From Kribbella catacumbae DSM 19601 (lineage in GTDB: Bacteria > Actinomycetota > Actinomycetes > Propionibacteriales > Kribbellaceae), in the NCBI RefSeq assembly GCF_000372465.1, contig NZ_AQUZ01000008.1, positions 141 through 64,140 of the forward strand: a stretch of 64,000 nt of DNA. Reading direction: 5' to 3'. The translations under genes and the position numbers were made by a program. Below, in pieces: positions 24,539-33,334 of this stretch (positions are counted from its first letter, which is position 1; the number at the start of each line of letters is the position of its first letter). Under the pieces are notes generated by a model that saw nothing but the letters and a program-made list of their open reading frames with translations, had not been told where the DNA came from and did no database searches.

Positions 24539-26344
24539 ATGACACGATTCGCCAGCGTGCTTCGTCGACCCGTCGCGTTGTGGACCGTGACGGCGCTCCT
24601 GTTGGGCACGTTCATCGGCTTCTCCGCGTTCGGTCGTGGTGCTCCCGCAGTCGCCTTCCAGCAGGCTGGACACTGGGTGTACAACTCGCCCCTCGGCGCG
24701 GTGTTCCGCGTGGACGGCGGAGGCAAGAACGTCGACGCCGAGGTATCCGGCGTCCAGGCCGAGCCGGGCAGCCCGGTGTTGCAGGGCAAGAGCAACGGCT
24801 ACGTGGTCGGGTCGGACCAGGTGGTCGTGTTCGGCAAGTCCGATCTCACCGTCAAGAGCACCATCAGGACCGGGATTCCGGAGCAGCCGCTCGGGATCGA
24901 GGCCCCTGGTGGGCCGTACCTGGTGTACCGGCAGCATGGTCAGATCGTGCGGCTCGGCGACTCGCACCAGACCATCGCCGTGGGCAGCACTGTGTCCAGC
25001 GCGATCGCGACTCCGGACGGCACGCTGTGGCTGCGCGGGACCGACCACTTCTGCCGGCTCCCGGCCAGTTCGACGGAGCTGGACTGCTCGCTCCGCGCAC
25101 CGGCCGGCGATGCGGGAGGCCTGCTCAGCATGGCCGGCAAGCCGGCGTTCGTGAATCTCGCGAAGCAAACCCTGACTCCGCTGACTGGTGACGCCGCCGG
25201 TCGAGCAGTGGCACTCGCCGTGGACGGCTCGCTGCCGGCCACCTCCGTGGTGGCGCAGTCGGACGTCGGCGGCCGGGTCCCGATCCTGGCCGGCGATCGT
25301 TTGCTCCTCGTCACGGCCGGCAAGCCGGCGATCACCGTCGCCCTGAACCCTGGCAAGTACGACGCGCTGGCCGCGACGGGCTCGGCGATCGCAGTACTCG
25401 ACACCGGCCGCCGCGTACTGCGGACCTTCGATGCCGATGGCAAAGCAGCTCGTACTCACAACCTGGCCGCGGGGAAGAGCAAGGCGACCGCGAAGCCGAG
25501 GGCGACCGCGGGTGAGGACGGGCGAATCTACATCGACGACGACGCGGGCGCGGTCGTGACCGTGGTGGACGGCGACGGCAGCGTCAGCGAGGTGAAGACC
25601 GACGGCAGCAACCGGCCGACCTCCCCGTCCGCCCAGCCGACGTCGACGACCAAACCGACCCCGAAGCCGACGACCTCGAAGCCAACCCCCGCGACGACAC
25701 CGGCCCCGACCTCGAAGACGACGTTGCTCCCACCGATCCGAGTGCGGCCGCGGTTGACGGTGGGCCCGAAGCCCGAGCGCACGAGGGAGCCGGAATCGAC
25801 TCCGAGCACAGAGCCGAAGCCGACCCCGAAGCCCACGCCGCGCCCGACGCCCAAGCCGACGCCGACCCCCAAACCGACACCGCGCCCGACGCCCAAGCCA
25901 ACGCCACCGCCGACCCCGAAACCGACCCCACCGCGCGTCTCCGCGCCCGGCGCACCCGGGTCGGTCTCCGTCAAACGAGGAGATGGCAAGGGGACGGTGA
26001 CGTGGGCCGCGGCTCGCAACAACGGGGCAGCGATCACGAAGTACACGGTGCGGTTCCGGCTCGCGCCCGGGTCCTACGTCATCGGTCTCCCGGCGGAAGG
26101 GTCGATGGTGGTCGACGGCACCAAGCGCAGCGCCACCTTCACCCAGTTGTTCGACATGGTCAGCTACATCTTCACCGTGTCGGCGACGAACAAGGTCGGC
26201 ACTGGACCGGCGGTGGACAAGTTGGCGAAGCCTCCGGAACGGCAGCAGGGACAGGCATGGCCGTCAGGTAGTGGCGCGCCAGGCGCAGTACCGCAGGCCA
26301 GTGGGCGGCGCGTCCGGCCGAACCGTAAGGACCCGGTGTGGTGA
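24539..26344 (+). CDS. Membrane-anchored surface protein with Pro-Thr repeats and an FN3 domain
   Basis: A 601-residue exported protein. One N-terminal membrane helix ([18 protein letters not shown], ~14-31), then a ~320-residue beta-rich region that looks like a propeller or repeated blades ([27 protein letters not shown]). Residues ~365-475 are a low-complexity K-P-T-P/R-P-T-P linker, and ~480-570 an FN3 domain ([10 protein letters not shown] to [12 protein letters not shown]). The basic tail [12 protein letters not shown] ends four codons after the next gene's ribosome site. It heads a tightly coupled operon with the MoxR, DUF58 and transglutaminase-like genes, an accessory set of actinobacterial type VII loci. 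Exact role unknown. Confidence 0.72.
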   Translation: MTRFASVLRRPVALWTVTALLLGTFIGFSAFGRGAPAVAFQQAGHWVYNSPLGAVFRVDGGGKNVDAEVSGVQAEPGSPVLQGKSNGYVVGSDQVVVFGKSDLTVKSTIRTGIPEQPLGIEAPGGPYLVYRQHGQIVRLGDSHQTIAVGSTVSSAIATPDGTLWLRGTDHFCRLPASSTELDCSLRAPAGDAGGLLSMAGKPAFVNLAKQTLTPLTGDAAGRAVALAVDGSLPATSVVAQSDVGGRVPILAGDRLLLVTAGKPAITVALNPGKYDALAATGSAIAVLDTGRRVLRTFDADGKAARTHNLAAGKSKATAKPRATAGEDGRIYIDDDAGAVVTVVDGDGSVSEVKTDGSNRPTSPSAQPTSTTKPTPKPTTSKPTPATTPAPTSKTTLLPPIRVRPRLTVGPKPERTREPESTPSTEPKPTPKPTPRPTPKPTPTPKPTPRPTPKPTPPPTPKPTPPRVSAPGAPGSVSVKRGDGKGTVTWAAARNNGAAITKYTVRFRLAPGSYVIGLPAEGSMVVDGTKRSATFTQLFDMVSYIFTVSATNKVGTGPAVDKLAKPPERQQGQAWPSGSGAPGAVPQASGRRVRPNRKDPVW

Positions 26345-27333
26345 AGCGCGGCGACCTGGACCCACAGCAGGCGTACGAGTTGATCGCCGGGAACATCGAG
26401 CGGGTGATCAGAGGCAAGCCGCTTGTCGTCCGGCTGGCGATCGCCACCTTGTTCGCCGGCGGGCACCTGCTGATCGAGGATCTGCCTGGCCTCGGCAAGA
26501 CCAGCCTGGCCCGCGGCCTCGCGCGCAGCATCGGCGGCCGGTCGAGCCGGATCCAGTTCACCCCCGATCTGCTGCCCGGCGACATCACCGGCGTGGTGGT
26601 CTACGACCAGGGCCAGGGCAAGTTCGTCTTCCACCCGGGTGGGATCTTCGCCAACGTCGTGCTCGCCGACGAGGTCAACCGCGGTACGCCGAAGACGCAG
26701 TCGGCACTGCTGGAGGTGATGGCCGAGCGGCAGGTCACCGTGGACGCCGAGACCCATCCGGTGCCCACCCCGTTCATGGTCGTGGCTACCCAGAACCCGA
26801 TCGAGATGGAAGGCACCTACCGGTTGCCCGAGGCGCAGCTGGACCGGTTCCTGATGCGGATCGAGGTCGGCTATCCCGACCACGAGTCGGAGGTCGAGGT
26901 GGTGGCACTGGACGGCAGCGGGCTGACCCCGGACGATCTCGAGCAGGTGATCGACCTGGAGACGCTGCGGGAGGTCGTGACCGCGGTCCGGTCGGTCTAC
27001 GTCAACGAGGCGGTGATGGGGTACGCGGTGAAGCTCGCCGCGGCGACGCGTCTGCACAGCTCGGTGCGGTACGGCGCCAGTCCACGCGGCAGCATCGCCC
27101 TGGTCCGGGCCGCGCGCGCCATCGCCGCCACCGAGGGACGGCAGTTCGTCACGCCGGATGATGTGAAGAGCATCGCCCGCCCTGTGCTCGCTCACCGGCT
27201 GGTGCTGACCTCGGACGCCGCCTTGGCCCGGCGTACCGCGGACGATGTCATCGGCGACGTGCTGGAGGAGACGCCCGCACCCGGCAACCCGGTACGCCGG
27301 GACCGGCAGTGGTCCCTTGGCGCGGTGACATGA
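26341..27333 (+). CDS. MoxR-family AAA+ ATPase
   Basis: 330 residues. Walker A L-P-G-L-G-K-T-S (residues ~45-52), Walker [11 protein letters not shown], sensor 1 VVATQNPIE and the lid domain ([12 protein letters not shown]), typical of MoxR chaperone-like ATPases (AAA_3). MoxR proteins usually remodel or activate a VWA/DUF58 partner; that partner is encoded next. The start is a GTG at 26341 (GTGA overlap with the upstream stop), or one codon earlier at 26338. It is cytosolic and co-transcribed with the flanking genes. Confidence 0.93.
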   Translation: MKRGDLDPQQAYELIAGNIERVIRGKPLVVRLAIATLFAGGHLLIEDLPGLGKTSLARGLARSIGGRSSRIQFTPDLLPGDITGVVVYDQGQGKFVFHPGGIFANVVLADEVNRGTPKTQSALLEVMAERQVTVDAETHPVPTPFMVVATQNPIEMEGTYRLPEAQLDRFLMRIEVGYPDHESEVEVVALDGSGLTPDDLEQVIDLETLREVVTAVRSVYVNEAVMGYAVKLAAATRLHSSVRYGASPRGSIALVRAARAIAATEGRQFVTPDDVKSIARPVLAHRLVLTSDAALARRTADDVIGDVLEETPAPGNPVRRDRQWSLGAVT

Positions 27334-28484
27334 AGTGGTTGCCTGTAGCAAGTAAAACTCGGCTCACCCCGCGCGCTTGGGGTGTGCTCGGTACTTCGAT
27401 CGCGTTGCTCGCGCTGGGACAGGGACTCGGCTACCCGGTGCTGCAAGTGCTGGCGGGCGCCGGTATTGCCGCAGTGGCCATCAGCCTCCTGACACTCCCT
27501 CGCCGTCCGCGGGTCTCCGTCGACCGGGTGCTGTACCCCGACCGGGTCGAGTGCGAGCAACCCGCGCTGGCTCGGCTGATGGTCCGCAACGAGTCGGGCC
27601 GGCGACAGCCTTCGTTCGTCGCCACCGATTCCGCCGGCACGCACGAGGCGCAGGTGCTGGTCGACTCGTTGGCGCCCGGCGGCGCGGCGACGTACCACTA
27701 CGAGCTACCCACCTCGCGCCGCGGCCCGCTGCCGGTCGGGCCGTTGACCTTGAGCTCGACCGATGCCCTGGGGCTGGTCTCAAGCCGAGTGACGATCGGC
27801 TCGCCGACCACGCTCCTGGTTCACCCCCGCCGGTACGCCGCCGGCCCGGCGACCGGCATCCGGCGCCGGCACCACTTCGAGGGTCCGGTGTCCGCGGGCC
27901 CCTTGCGCGGGTCGATCGACCTGCGGCGGCTGCGCGAGTATGTGCCCGGCGACGATTCTCGCTACGTGCACTGGAAGGCCTTGGCGCGGACCGGACAGCT
28001 GATGGTTCGTGAGTACGCCGACCCGGATCAGCCGCGCCTGCGCCTGGTACTCGACACTCGTGCGTCCGTGCTGGATCCCGGCCAGTTCGAAGCGGCCGTC
28101 TCGGTCGCGGCGTCGATCATGGTCGCGTCCGCCCAGGCCGGCCATCGCCTGCGGCTGAACACGACCAGCGGTACGGACCACGAGGTGGAGTCGATCAGCG
28201 ATCTGCTCGACGAGCTCGCCGTGCTTCAACAGTCGGCCGAGGACAACCTCGGCTCTTTCCGGCCGGGTAGAGATGGCGGAGCCTTGGTGGTGCTGACTGG
28301 CGGTGAAGGTGCCGCCATCCTGGCCCCAGATCTTCAGTCCGCCCACTGGCCGGTGGTCTGCTTCGACCTGGCCGCAGACGAGCAAGCGACCCGAACCGAC
28401 CAAAGCATCTACCTCATCCAGGCATGCACGGCCCAGGCCGCTATCGATGCCTGGAGCTCTCTGTCCACTGGTGCCGCGGCGTGA
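27330..28484 (+). CDS. DUF58 domain membrane protein
   Basis: A 384-residue protein. Two helices near the N-terminus (~15-55) are followed by a beta-rich region and the DUF58 signature R-L-R-E-Y-V-P-G-D-D-S-R-Y-V-H-W-K-A-L-A-R-T-G (around residue 205). It ends with a VWA-like alpha/beta domain (L-R-L-V-L-D-T-R-A-S, A-L-V-V-L-T-G-G-E). MoxR plus DUF58 plus transglutaminase-like is a widespread conserved trio. ATGA start/stop overlap with the MoxR gene and GTGA overlap with the next gene show one transcript. Molecular role unknown. Confidence 0.9.
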   Translation: MKWLPVASKTRLTPRAWGVLGTSIALLALGQGLGYPVLQVLAGAGIAAVAISLLTLPRRPRVSVDRVLYPDRVECEQPALARLMVRNESGRRQPSFVATDSAGTHEAQVLVDSLAPGGAATYHYELPTSRRGPLPVGPLTLSSTDALGLVSSRVTIGSPTTLLVHPRRYAAGPATGIRRRHHFEGPVSAGPLRGSIDLRRLREYVPGDDSRYVHWKALARTGQLMVREYADPDQPRLRLVLDTRASVLDPGQFEAAVSVAASIMVASAQAGHRLRLNTTSGTDHEVESISDLLDELAVLQQSAEDNLGSFRPGRDGGALVVLTGGEGAAILAPDLQSAHWPVVCFDLAADEQATRTDQSIYLIQACTAQAAIDAWSSLSTGAAA

Positions 28485-30502
28485 AGCGACGGCTCCCGAT
28501 CATCGGCGTACTGGCCGCCTGCGTGGTGGCCGGGTCGCTGTTCGCCCCGGTCTTCGGTACTACGGCAGTGCTCTGGCCGACGCTGGCTGTCGCGGTCGTC
28601 GCGTACTTCGTGGAGGAGGCGATCCTCCGTCGGCCGGGACTCGCGCGATGGCGTGTGCCGCTGACGCTGGCCGGGGGCCTGGTCGCGTTGGCGGCTGTCG
28701 TTCCTGGTGTTGCCGGGCGTCCCGTGAGCCTGTGGCACGGCGTGACCACTGGTTGGCGACGGACACTCGAATCGACCTGGCCGGCCCGGCCGGACCCCGA
28801 GCTCGTGACCTTCGTTCCGATCCTGGTCCTGATCGCTTGCCTGCTTGGCGCCCGGCTACTGCAAGTCTCCCGCGCGTGGTGCCTGGTCCCAGCGGTAGCG
28901 GTCGCCGGGTTCTCGCAGGCGTATGTCACCTTGACCGGCCTCGATGCCTTGCTGGCCGGCCTGGCACTGGCCGGATCCTCCGCCCTGGTGCTGCTTCGAT
29001 GGCCGGGCGATCGTACGGCGTGGGTCCGGCTGGTTGCCGCGTTGGCTGCGGTGACGGTCGGCGCGACCGTTCTCGGACTCGTACCGCCGACCCGACCCGC
29101 GGCGCAGCTACCCAAGCCGAGTCCAGCAGATACGCCGTCTGTACTCCGCAACCCGCTGAACGAGATCGCCGCGCGACTGCGCTCCCCGGACACGGTCGTG
29201 TTCACCGTGCGGACGGATGACCCGGTCGAGAGATGGCCGCTGATCGCGCTGGATACCTTCGACGGCGCGACCTGGTCGGTCGAACCCCGGTTCCAGCGAC
29301 TGGGCCGCGAGCTTCCGCTGGACCCGCGCGTCACCGTGCCGGTCAGCGCGCAGACGGCCGAGGTGTCGCTGGTCGACTGGTCCCTGCCGTGGTTGCCCAG
29401 CCAGGCGCGGACCCGGTCGGTCGCGAATGCGCCTGCTCTGCTGGTCGATCCGGCGTCGGGTGCGTTGCTGGCCGACCAGGCACGGCCTTCGCAGTACACG
29501 GTGACCTGGGACGATCCGGCGGTCGAGCCCGAGCAGCTCTCGGCCGCGGGGGTGGAACCGGATCTGCTCGATCTGAACCTGGGACAGGTGCCAGACGGTA
29601 TCGACCAGTTGGCCGGTCAGATCGGTGGCGGTCTGCGGCCGTCGTTCCAGATGGCTCTCGTGCTCGAGGAGTACCTGCGCACGCACTACAAGGTCGCGAC
29701 CGGTGACGATCTGCCGACCGGTCACGGCTATGCCCAGCTGAACCATTTCCTGGTGCGCAGCAAGCGTGGCACCTCGGAACAGTTCGCGGCGGCGTACGTC
29801 GTACTGGCTCGTCAGCTGGGCCTTCCCGCCCGGCTTGTCGTTGGGTTCCGTCAGCCGCAGGGATCGGTCGTCCGGAACGCCGACATCCTCGCCTGGCCCG
29901 AGGTCGCCGTCGAAGGTGTTGGCTGGGTGCCGCTCGATCCGACCGGGACGGCCGAGTCCACGGCGGGCGGCCGTGGACTCGCGAGTGCGGCCGAGAAGGT
30001 GCGCCGATCGTTGCCTCCGACAACGGAAATCGAGCGGGAGCATCAGTCCGAACCGGCCGCGCCGTCGGCGCAACCGGACGGACCGCGGCGGCAGTGGCCT
30101 TGGCAGGTTGTTCTCCTGGTCGCGGGCGGAGGAGTTGTGGCGGCGCTGTTGGCGTGGCTGGTCGGAGTACCGGCTGTCAAAGCCATCCGCCGGCGCAGAC
30201 GGCGACGCCAGGGAACGGTCGGCGCGTGGGCCGAGGCTCGGGATCTCCTGCGCGATAACGGGATGCAGGTGACGGCAGCAGCGACTGCTCGCGACCTGGC
30301 CCGCGTTGCCGATGGACCTGTGGGGCAAGCGATGACGCTGCTGGCCGGATGCCTGGATCGGGCGCTGTGGTCGGGCCAGGACTCCGACCCGGACCGGGAG
30401 TTCGCGTGGTCCGCAGTACGCAAGGCACGCCGTGGCCTGATCCAGGGGCGACTGTCCCGCCGGATCAGGATGACGCTCAGTACCCGCAGCCTGGTTGGGT
30501 GA
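28481..30502 (+). CDS. DUF3488/transglutaminase-like membrane protein with degenerate active site
   Basis: A 673-residue protein with about six N-terminal helices (to ~205), an extracellular domain including a transglutaminase-like core (~350-500), then one helix (VVLLVAGGGVVAALLAWLVG) and a cytoplasmic DUF4129-like tail. The core reads KRGTSEQFAAAYVVLARQLG, then ILAWPEVAVEGVGWVPLDPT. Active relatives have Cys in G-T-C-E-Q-F and His in H-A-W-P-E-V; here these are Ser and Leu, while the Asp of D-P-T remains. It is therefore probably not a working transglutaminase or protease but a binding or scaffold protein. The GTG at 28481 overlaps the DUF58 stop. It ends 3 bp from the convergent pseudokinase gene. 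Confidence 0.85.
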   Translation: MKRRLPIIGVLAACVVAGSLFAPVFGTTAVLWPTLAVAVVAYFVEEAILRRPGLARWRVPLTLAGGLVALAAVVPGVAGRPVSLWHGVTTGWRRTLESTWPARPDPELVTFVPILVLIACLLGARLLQVSRAWCLVPAVAVAGFSQAYVTLTGLDALLAGLALAGSSALVLLRWPGDRTAWVRLVAALAAVTVGATVLGLVPPTRPAAQLPKPSPADTPSVLRNPLNEIAARLRSPDTVVFTVRTDDPVERWPLIALDTFDGATWSVEPRFQRLGRELPLDPRVTVPVSAQTAEVSLVDWSLPWLPSQARTRSVANAPALLVDPASGALLADQARPSQYTVTWDDPAVEPEQLSAAGVEPDLLDLNLGQVPDGIDQLAGQIGGGLRPSFQMALVLEEYLRTHYKVATGDDLPTGHGYAQLNHFLVRSKRGTSEQFAAAYVVLARQLGLPARLVVGFRQPQGSVVRNADILAWPEVAVEGVGWVPLDPTGTAESTAGGRGLASAAEKVRRSLPPTTEIEREHQSEPAAPSAQPDGPRRQWPWQVVLLVAGGGVVAALLAWLVGVPAVKAIRRRRRRRQGTVGAWAEARDLLRDNGMQVTAAATARDLARVADGPVGQAMTLLAGCLDRALWSGQDSDPDREFAWSAVRKARRGLIQGRLSRRIRMTLSTRSLVG

Positions 30503-30505
30503 CGG

Positions 30506-32017
30506 TCAGGCGTCGCATTGTGCGTCGCGGACGGGCTGGGGCTTGGTCTCTGTCGTGCTGATGCCGTCGGTTGCCTGGATGGCGAAGCAGTACTGCACTC
30601 CCGGTACCACGGCCACCCGGTGCTTCGTCCGCTTGTACACGAGCTTCGGGACGGCCGGCTTGCCGACCTGTGCGATCACCACGACGTAGTTCAGGCCGGG
30701 ATCGCCCGTCCAGCTGAGATCGACGTAGGTGCTGTGGTCGGCGGGTGGATTGAGCCGCACTGAAAGCGCCGGCGTCGGACTGAGCGACGACTGTGCTGTG
30801 GGGGATGCCTTGAGTGAGTCCTGGCGGTTGGCGATCGCCAGCGCTGTGATCAAGGCGGCAGCGACGGCCACACTGGCCGACACGAACAACCAGGTTCGCC
30901 GCCGCGGTGGGCGCGGTTCGACTGCTGGATCCGGTGCAGGCGGTGTCCTGCTGGGAGGCGGCGCGGCAGCTGGCGTGCTTGTCCGTGGGACCGGTTGAGC
31001 CTTCGCCGGTTGTGCCGCAGCGCTGGGTCGCGGCTGGGCGGCGTCGGGCGCCGGCACGGCGGGCGGCCAGGATCGCAACCGGCTGCGGGACATCAGAGCA
31101 GGCCGGGGGCGCTGGAGCGTGGTCGCGGTGGCGGGTGGTGGCGGCTGGCTCGCCTCGGCGCTGGGCGGACTAGACATCGCGACTACTGGGCGAACAACCG
31201 GTCGGGAGGCGGCCGCTGCGGTCAACTCGGTCTGCTGGGCCGCCAGCAACGCGGCGACCGTCTCGGCATCCTGCGGACGGTTCGCTGGATCCTTCTCCAG
31301 CAGTTGGCCGACTACGTCGGCGAACTGATCCGGCAATTCGTCAAGCCGCGCAGGCGGTTCGTGCAGCACCCGCAGGATGTGCTCACCTGCCGTCTCGCCC
31401 ATCCTGGCCGCTAGCGGCGGTCGCCCGGTGAGCGCGGCATGCAGGACAGCGCCGAGCGCATACAGGTCGGACAGCGTTGTGGTGGTGCCGTCCCGCAGGC
31501 TTTCAGGTGCAAGGTACAGCTGGCTGGGGGAGTTGAGTGAGGCGTGGCCGGTGTGCTGACCCAGGCCCAGGATGAGGCCGGACAACATCGGCCGGCCGTC
31601 CGGTGCGAGGACAACCGCCCCCGGTGTGAGGCTGCCGTGGATCAGGCCGGCGGAGTGGATCGCCGCAAGACCCTCTGCGAGGTAGCGGCCGAGGACCGCC
31701 AGATCAGCAGGCGATAGCCGGCGGATCCGGAGCTGCTCGGCCAGAGTGCCGGCGTCAGGTGCGCTGACTAGGTACGGGAGCCCATCGGACAGGCCGGCAT
31801 CGAGTACGGGGGCGACCTGTGGGTGACTGATCTTGCCGAGCGCTTCGGCCTGCTTGGTGAAGGCCGTGGCCGTAGTGGAGTCGACCCGCGCCGGGTAGAC
31901 CAACGCGGTGGCATCGGTCCCTCGGCGCTGGCACCGGTAGACCCTGGGGACGCCTGAGCGGACCAGAACCAGGTCCGTACAGCCCGGAAGATCCGGAAGC
32001 AGATCGGGTCCTGCCAT
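30506..32017 (-). CDS. Membrane pseudokinase (PknB-like fold) with extracellular FN3-like domain
   Basis: A 503-residue protein. Residues ~15-275 have the shape of a bacterial Ser/Thr kinase (A-L-G-K-I-S-H-P-Q-V-A-P-V-L-D, GRYLAEGLAAIHSAGLIHG, Y-L-A-P-E-S-L-R-D-G, SDLYALGAVLHAALTGRPP). Catalytic residues are missing: the glycine loop is absent, the VAIK lysine is replaced (T-A-L-V-Y-P-A-R), H-R-D is H-G-S in IHGSLTPGAVVL, and D-F-G is replaced around L-S-G-L-I-L-G-L-G. A Pro/Ala-rich linker, one helix (TWLFVSASVAVAAALITALAIA) and a beta-sandwich like FN3 follow. Start: ATG at 32015-32017 with AGGAG 11 bases upstream. It likely acts as a scaffold or regulator of the secretion system. Confidence 0.82.
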   Translation of the reverse strand: MAGPDLLPDLPGCTDLVLVRSGVPRVYRCQRRGTDATALVYPARVDSTTATAFTKQAEALGKISHPQVAPVLDAGLSDGLPYLVSAPDAGTLAEQLRIRRLSPADLAVLGRYLAEGLAAIHSAGLIHGSLTPGAVVLAPDGRPMLSGLILGLGQHTGHASLNSPSQLYLAPESLRDGTTTTLSDLYALGAVLHAALTGRPPLAARMGETAGEHILRVLHEPPARLDELPDQFADVVGQLLEKDPANRPQDAETVAALLAAQQTELTAAAASRPVVRPVVAMSSPPSAEASQPPPPATATTLQRPRPALMSRSRLRSWPPAVPAPDAAQPRPSAAAQPAKAQPVPRTSTPAAAPPPSRTPPAPDPAVEPRPPRRRTWLFVSASVAVAAALITALAIANRQDSLKASPTAQSSLSPTPALSVRLNPPADHSTYVDLSWTGDPGLNYVVVIAQVGKPAVPKLVYKRTKHRVAVVPGVQYCFAIQATDGISTTETKPQPVRDAQCDA

Positions 32018-32081
32018 GTCAGTCACGACTCCTATCCTCGCTTGCCCGCACTGATACTGCATACCTGCCGTGACGGGTGCG

Positions 32082-32098
32082 GCCACCCGCTGGCCACA
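32082..32098. promoter_or_regulatory. Shared T7SS-island motif, copy 1
   Basis: GCCACCCGCTGGCCACA, in the 124-bp divergent promoter between the pseudokinase and the first paralogue gene. It matches copy 2 (47851-47867, before the WXG100 pair) at 16 of 17 positions. The core is an inverted repeat GCCA/TGGC. A common regulator is a plausible reading. Confidence 0.45.
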
Positions 32099-32141
32099 TG
32101 CTGCAAGGAGCGGCCGAACGCCTGGGATCCCTGCCACGGTG

Positions 32142-32759
32142 ATGACTGTGACCATCTTGATCTTCCCGATCGGCCATTGCCTCGGAACGCACTACTCCGG
32201 CGGCGATCCGGACGACCACGTCCAGCAGGTCCGGCTCGGGGGCGAGATCGTCGAGCTGACCGACCACGAGTTCGCCGTCTGGTCGCTCGCTCACGGTCTG
32301 GTCGACGAACCGGAGGTAGTTCCCGGTCCCTGGGACCGCGCTTGCGTCGAGGATGCCTTCGCGGACAGCGGGGTCAGCAATGCGGCCGAACTCGTCGACC
32401 AGTTGCTGACCCGGAGCCTGCTCGCGGAGGTCGACGTGGACAGCCCTGCCGCTGCTGACTTCGCCCGGCAGCACCGGCTGCTCCCGCTGCACCTCGGCCT
32501 GGGCAACTCGGCGAAGTACAGCACGATGTTCGCCGCCGGTACGACGGAGCAGCCGCTCGTCGGGATGACCAAGACTCTGTACGACATGTGGTTGTGGGCT
32601 CATCTCGCGCCGAACCTGCTGGCCGCTTGTGAGGAACGGGCGACGTCGGACAGCCCAGACGCGCTAGGCCTGCTCACCGCGGCGCTGACGACCATGCACT
32701 CGCTGCTTGCACCGAGTGCGGCCTGCCTGGACCTCGCAGTACCGGAGTACCAGCCGTGA
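32142..32759 (+). CDS. Unknown T7SS-island protein, tandem paralogue A
   Basis: A 205-residue protein I do not recognise. It shares with the next gene the pattern I-F-P-I-G-H-C-L-G (V-F-P-V-G-H-G-A-G in the neighbour), V-R-L-G/V-R-V-G, E-L-T-D-H-E-F-A-V-W-S-L-A-H-G and H-L-G-L-G-N-S/F-L-G-L-G-N-R. No signal peptide or membrane helix is seen, so it should be cytosolic. The Trp/Leu-rich centre (L-Y-D-M-W-L-W-A-H-L-A-P-N-L) suggests a protein-interaction fold. The start is the ATG at 32142. It is divergent from the pseudokinase and behind a candidate shared operator. The GTGA overlap with the neighbour implies joint expression and perhaps a heterodimer. Confidence 0.65.
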   Translation: MTVTILIFPIGHCLGTHYSGGDPDDHVQQVRLGGEIVELTDHEFAVWSLAHGLVDEPEVVPGPWDRACVEDAFADSGVSNAAELVDQLLTRSLLAEVDVDSPAAADFARQHRLLPLHLGLGNSAKYSTMFAAGTTEQPLVGMTKTLYDMWLWAHLAPNLLAACEERATSDSPDALGLLTAALTTMHSLLAPSAACLDLAVPEYQP

Positions 32760-33334
32760 CGGCCATTGCAGTCTTCCCGGTCGGTCATGGAGCCGGACCG
32801 TTCGTGCCTGCCGAGGGAGAGGCGCCTACTCATCACTTGGTGCGTGTGGGCCGCACCCTGGAGCAGCTGACGGAGGCCGAGTTCGCTACCTGGGTGCTCG
32901 CCCACTACCCGGCCGAGCCGGACGGCCGGGCGTGGACTGTGGCCGATCTGGTGGCTGCAGGCCCTGGCCTGGGCCTGCCGGACATCGAGCAGCACGTGCC
33001 TGCGCTCCTGAGTCGCGGGATCCTGGTGGAGGTCACAGACTCGGCCTCGTTCGCCCATCAGTACCGGATGGCGTCGCTCTTCCTCGGGCTCGGCAATCGC
33101 CCCGACGACCTGGACCAGTTCGCCATCGGCGTACCCGGCCTGGAACCGCTGGCCATCGTGAGCTCGGCGGCGTTCGAGCTGTGGCAGTGGGGTTGGGTCG
33201 CTCCCTCGCTGTGGGCTCATTGCGAAGTACTGGCGACCATCGGCGAACAGGAAGCCAATGCGGCCAGCACGCCCGAGGCCCAGCTCGGACCCGGTCGAAC
33301 ACTCTCCGGGCATCGCGCGCGTTGCCGAAGTTGA
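32756..33334 (+). CDS. Unknown T7SS-island protein, tandem paralogue B, altered C-terminus
   Basis: 192 residues, homologous to paralogue A over ~165 residues (V-F-P-V-G-H-G-A-G; Q-L-T-E-A-E-F-A-T-W-V-L-A-H; A-F-E-L-W-Q-W-G-W-V-A-P-S-L-W-A-H-C-E). After I-G-E-Q-E-A-N-A-A the match stops and the frame continues with 21 residues (T-P-E-A-Q-L-G-P-G-R) that are antisense to the AAA+ gene on the other strand. Paralogue A has a ~30-residue helical tail at that point, so the natural tail has been lost. It begins with a GTG that overlaps the paralogue A stop by 4 bp. Function unknown. Confidence 0.6.
   Translation: MTAIAVFPVGHGAGPFVPAEGEAPTHHLVRVGRTLEQLTEAEFATWVLAHYPAEPDGRAWTVADLVAAGPGLGLPDIEQHVPALLSRGILVEVTDSASFAHQYRMASLFLGLGNRPDDLDQFAIGVPGLEPLAIVSSAAFELWQWGWVAPSLWAHCEVLATIGEQEANAASTPEAQLGPGRTLSGHRARCRS

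Noticed and set aside
25620-25940. Pro-Thr codon repeats as a possible CRISPR or minisatellite array
   Set aside because: Irregular units that only encode a low-complexity K-P-T-P/R-P-T-P linker; no spacers.
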